From NCBI RefSeq assembly GCF_040939455.1, contig NC_134104.1:140280501-140344500 (forward strand): 64,000 nucleotides of DNA, given 5' to 3'. The stretch's first letter is position 1. Each line of letters starts with the position of its first letter. The translations under genes were made by a program, and so were the position numbers. Of this stretch, positions 61,155 to 64,000 are shown piece after piece. Origin of the DNA: Microcebus murinus. Its lineage: Eukaryota; Chordata; Mammalia; Primates; Cheirogaleidae. The notes below the pieces were generated by a model, which was not told where the DNA came from, searched no databases, and saw nothing but the letters and a program-made list of their open reading frames with translations.

Positions 61155-62279
61155 GTATGTTGTCAGTCAAATCAGAAATTTCCCTGTCTTTTCATACTTG
61201 CAAAGTTTTCTGTTACTTTTACATAGATTACGTATATCAGAGAATTATGTCACAATTTAAAGAAAAAAAGAAAAGCTGTGTCAGCTTTTCTTAATGGTTA
61301 GAAAAAATAAAAATGTAATCCAGATTTTCTTTTAGACCCCCTTCCTTCCCAAAGTTTGAAGGTAATTATTGTTGGAAAATGTTGGACTTACTGATTTTTG
61401 TGTTGTCTTTTCTGTTTAAACACTACCTTATTTGCCTGAAACACTACCTTATTTGCCTGATTCATTCTTACTTTAGTACATTAAGGAAGGAGCATTTTGG
61501 AATGTTAGGAGATAGTGTAGCATTTCACTTTTGTGTGTTGCCTAACCGAAATTTTTGTGGATAATCATGGAGTAAGTAGAATGGAACTCTTAGCTTTTTT
61601 GTTATCTTACCTAGCTTACTGTTACTATTATAGATTCAAGTAGGGGTAATAAGAAAGATAAGGGCAAAGGAAAAAAGAGCAGCAAAGGGAAATCTAGATC
61701 CAGGAAATGGTTAGAGAGGGCTGTTGGTTTCCAGCTCACAAGTAGTCAGATTTCATTTGTGAGTCACATTTTTGTTTTTTCTCCTTGGTTACTTTCTTTT
61801 AAATTCAAAACAGTAATGGGAATTCCTAATTTAAGAACACCTAATTGCTAATGTGATTACCACAGGACAAGTAGTGGGGTGTGATGGCTCTCTGTGGTGC
61901 TTTGGGAAAAATTAGAGGGTCTCCCTTTGCTGACAGTTGGTTGAACAGCTGGTTACTGTGGCTTCAGGGATCCATTTTTAAGTGCTTCTCTTCTTTCTCT
62001 CAATCCTGAGGGCTTGGTGGCTGGACAGATTGAGCTAGAGAGACATCAGTTATAAGGGATTGTGTAATTAGTGACCAATTCCTTCCTTCTGTGTAGCTAG
62101 AAATCAGAATATACTTATAGGATGGCGCATGTTTATTTCTATAAAGCTACTGTTATTGATGCTTTTTAGGATTCTTGGAATAGTTCATGTAATGCTGTTT
62201 ATATGCACTGTGGCTAAACAGAATATAGCAATCAACTAGTCAGTGTTCATATTTTTCTTCTTTGAAAATTATTTTGGTT
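61155..62279 (+). other. CNOT10: CNOT10 intron 4, start
   Basis: Repeat-poor, AT-rich, with a tandem ACACTACCTTATTTGCCTGA x2 at about 61420-61460. No further exon seen. Confidence 0.6.
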
Positions 62280-62309
62280 TTTTTTTTTTTAACTTTTACT
62301 AATACTCCT

Positions 62310-62705
62310 TTTTTTTTTTTAAGACTTTATTGTTTTAGAGTGGTTGTAGATTCACAGCAACATCAAGAGGAAGGTACAGAAATTTCTCATGTATCGTTTG
62401 GCCCCTTCACATCCATTGCCTCTCCTATTATCAATGCCACCCAACAGAGTGGTAGGTTTGTTATAATTTGTGAACCTACATTGACACATCATAATCACAC
62501 AAAGTCCATAGTTTACATTAGAGTTCACTCTTAGTGTTGTACATTCTATGAGTTTGGACAAATGTATCCACTTAGAGTATCATATAGCATATTTTCACTG
62601 CCCTAAAAATTCTCTGTGTTCTTCCTTTTCATTCCCCCGTCCCTTTATACCGTCTCTATAGTTTTGCCTTTTCCAGAATGTCAAAGTTGGAATCATAAGT
62701 ACTCA
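62310..62705 (-). mobile_element. Old LINE fragment, antisense
   Basis: GTTTTAGAGTGGTTGTAGATT, then TAGTTTTGCCTTTTCCAGAA, then GGAATCATAAGT, a well-known ancient LINE pattern. Family not certain. Confidence 0.55.
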
Positions 62706-62729
62706 TATTCTTCATACAACATATTTATT

Positions 62730-62850
62730 GAGCCATGGGCCAGTACTGTGGGCCAGACACTATTCCATTTGGAGATAATGCAGTGAACAAAATTGAGAAA
62801 CTCTTTACCTTCATTAAGTTATATTCTAATGAGAGAAAAAGCAACACTGT
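62730..62850 (+). mobile_element. L2-like ancient repeat
   Basis: GGGCCAGACACTATTCCATT, then AATGCAGTGAACAAAATTGAG; relative of 40660-40827. Confidence 0.5.
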
Positions 62851-62855
62851 ATATA

Positions 62856-63179
62856 CATTTGTTCCTCACTATTCTTGGGGGATTGGTTCTAGTACCCCTA
62901 ACGGATATCAGAATCCACTGATACTCAAATCCCTTATACGAAATGGCATAGTATTTGTAATATAACTGACATACATCCTTCCATATACTGTAAATCATTT
63001 CTAGATTACTTATAAAACCTAATACAATGTAAATGCTCCATGAATAGTTGTCATACTGTATTCTTTGAGAAAAAAGTCTTTACATATTCAGTATAGATGC
63101 AACGAATCTTTTTTTTTAATATCAATCCATAGTTGGTTTAATCCACAGATGCAGAACCCACAGAAATGGAAGGCTGACT
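62856..63179 (+). mobile_element. MER2-like Tigger MITE
   Basis: About 324 bp from CATTTGTTCCTCAC...GGGGGATTGGTT to AATCCACAGATGCAGAACCC...GGCTGACTA, with TA at both borders. Confidence 0.8.
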
Positions 63180-63199
63180 ATATTGTGAGGTAGTTGGAT

Positions 63200-64000
63200 G
63201 CTGTAAAGCTTTATTAGGTTATTAAGTATGAAATGTTTGATTTCCTTAAGTACTAAGTTTGACAGTTGATAGCTCTGATATTTCATTTTTGACACTTGGG
63301 TTTTTGTTTTGTTTTTTTATTGTGAGGGTACATATTCTTTCAAATGCACGTTTTGGCTTGTGATTATCTTTCACATTTTTTTAGAGCAATTTTCATGAAT
63401 CTATGGATAAGTCAAAAATTCGTGTTATTTTTTAATATGAGTTTCATCATGGAACCAGTGCAGTGCCGACAGATCAAAATATCAATGAAGTGTTTGAGAA
63501 GGATGTGGCTAATGAACACAAAGTACATCAATGGTTTGAGAAGTTCCATTCTGATGATTTTAATGTTGAAAATGAGCCACGTGAGCAACCTGAGAACAAG
63601 ATGGATAATGATGAGCTGAAAGCTCTAGTGGAAGTGAATCCATCTCAACCTACACATGAATTAGCAGTAAGGTTTGACATTACTATTCTAATAATATTGG
63701 ACCATTTGAAACAAATGAGCAAAGTAAAGAAGCTGGATAAATGGGTTCTGCATAAATTAAATGAGCATCAGAAGAGAAATCATCTCAAAGCTTGACTTTC
63801 TTTGCTGTCACAACATAAAGGTGAACCATTTCTACACCATATTGTTACATGTGATGAAAAATGTGGTTTTTTGACAATCGCAAGTGTATAGCACAGTGGA
63901 CGAAGATGAAGTGTGAAACACAGTCCAAAACCAAATGTTCACTAAAAACAGCTAATTGTGTCTGTTTGGTGGTCCAGCACTGGTAGTATTCACTACAGCT
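63200..64000 (+). mobile_element. Mariner element, right end off window
   Basis: Contains the transposase remnant below preceded by a mariner-like 5' UTR (TTTTTTTAGAGCAATTTTC). The left TIR could not be placed. Confidence 0.75.
63403..64000 (+). pseudogene. Mariner (Hsmar-like) transposase pseudogene
   Basis: Starts at ATG 63403 (MDKSKIRVIF) and reads the N-terminal helix-turn-helix region: NINEVFEKDVANEHKVHQWF, then VDNDELKALVE-type DNDELKALVE, then LDHLKQMSKVKKLDKWV. The first catalytic-domain block is VTCDEK, carrying the first Asp of the DD34D triad. Breaks: TAA at 63433-63435, TGA at 63793-63795 and a further TGA near 63870 plus frameshift-like decay. The second and third catalytic Asp lie past the window edge. 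Cut-and-paste activity is excluded. Confidence 0.9.

Noticed and set aside
61155..61294. Coding extension of CNOT10 exon 4
   Set aside because: The frame stays open to about 61291, but a consensus donor (TTTTG|GTATGT) and the family sequence place the exon end at 61154.

Overview
The window is nuclear DNA of a strepsirrhine (lemur-type) primate. Most of it is dimeric Alu elements of strepsirrhine type, with the linker block AGAAAGAAATTAATTGGCC and the 3' motif GACGCCACGGCACTCACTC. They sit with lemur-type L1 elements, older mammalian repeats (MIR, L2, MLT1, Tigger, Charlie) and endogenous retroviral LTRs. The base composition, the intron/exon structure of the one gene and the density of retrotransposons with target-site duplications (TSDs) all fit a primate autosome.

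Positions 1-36300 hold no functional cellular gene that I can support. The window opens in a retrocopy of WBP11 mRNA. A dense, nested repeat field follows. Its main parts are an old L1 carrying an 82-bp palindromic MITE, a three-armed Alu, and a solo LTR nested in a 450-bp TA-flanked DNA transposon that itself sits in an older LTR. There is also a truncated U6 pseudogene, and a lemur L1 whose 5' part was inverted by twin priming and which keeps an intact ORF1 and a full endonuclease domain. A Tigger1 remnant is split by a solo LTR, and a large old L1 carries a probable L1 3' transduction inside an Alu.

Positions 36360-36910 are a CpG island that starts CNOT10 (CCR4-NOT complex subunit 10), transcribed on the + strand to beyond the window edge. 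Four coding exons are readable: 36794-36815, 55008-55102, 56089-56250 and 61004-61154. All have consensus splice sites and continuous phase, together 430 nt (143 codons plus one base). Intron 1 is about 18 kb and full of repeats. One of them is an L1-mobilised, 5'-truncated copy of a gammaretrovirus-like env-LTR transcript ending in poly(A). Introns 2 and 3 are about 1.0 and 4.75 kb. Intron 4 runs off the window and contains a MER2-like element and a decayed mariner transposase.

I see no new multi-gene system. The unusual content is genome-dynamic: template inversion, 3' transduction, retroviral mRNA retrocopying, nested MITE/LTR insertions and a recently active Alu subfamily.
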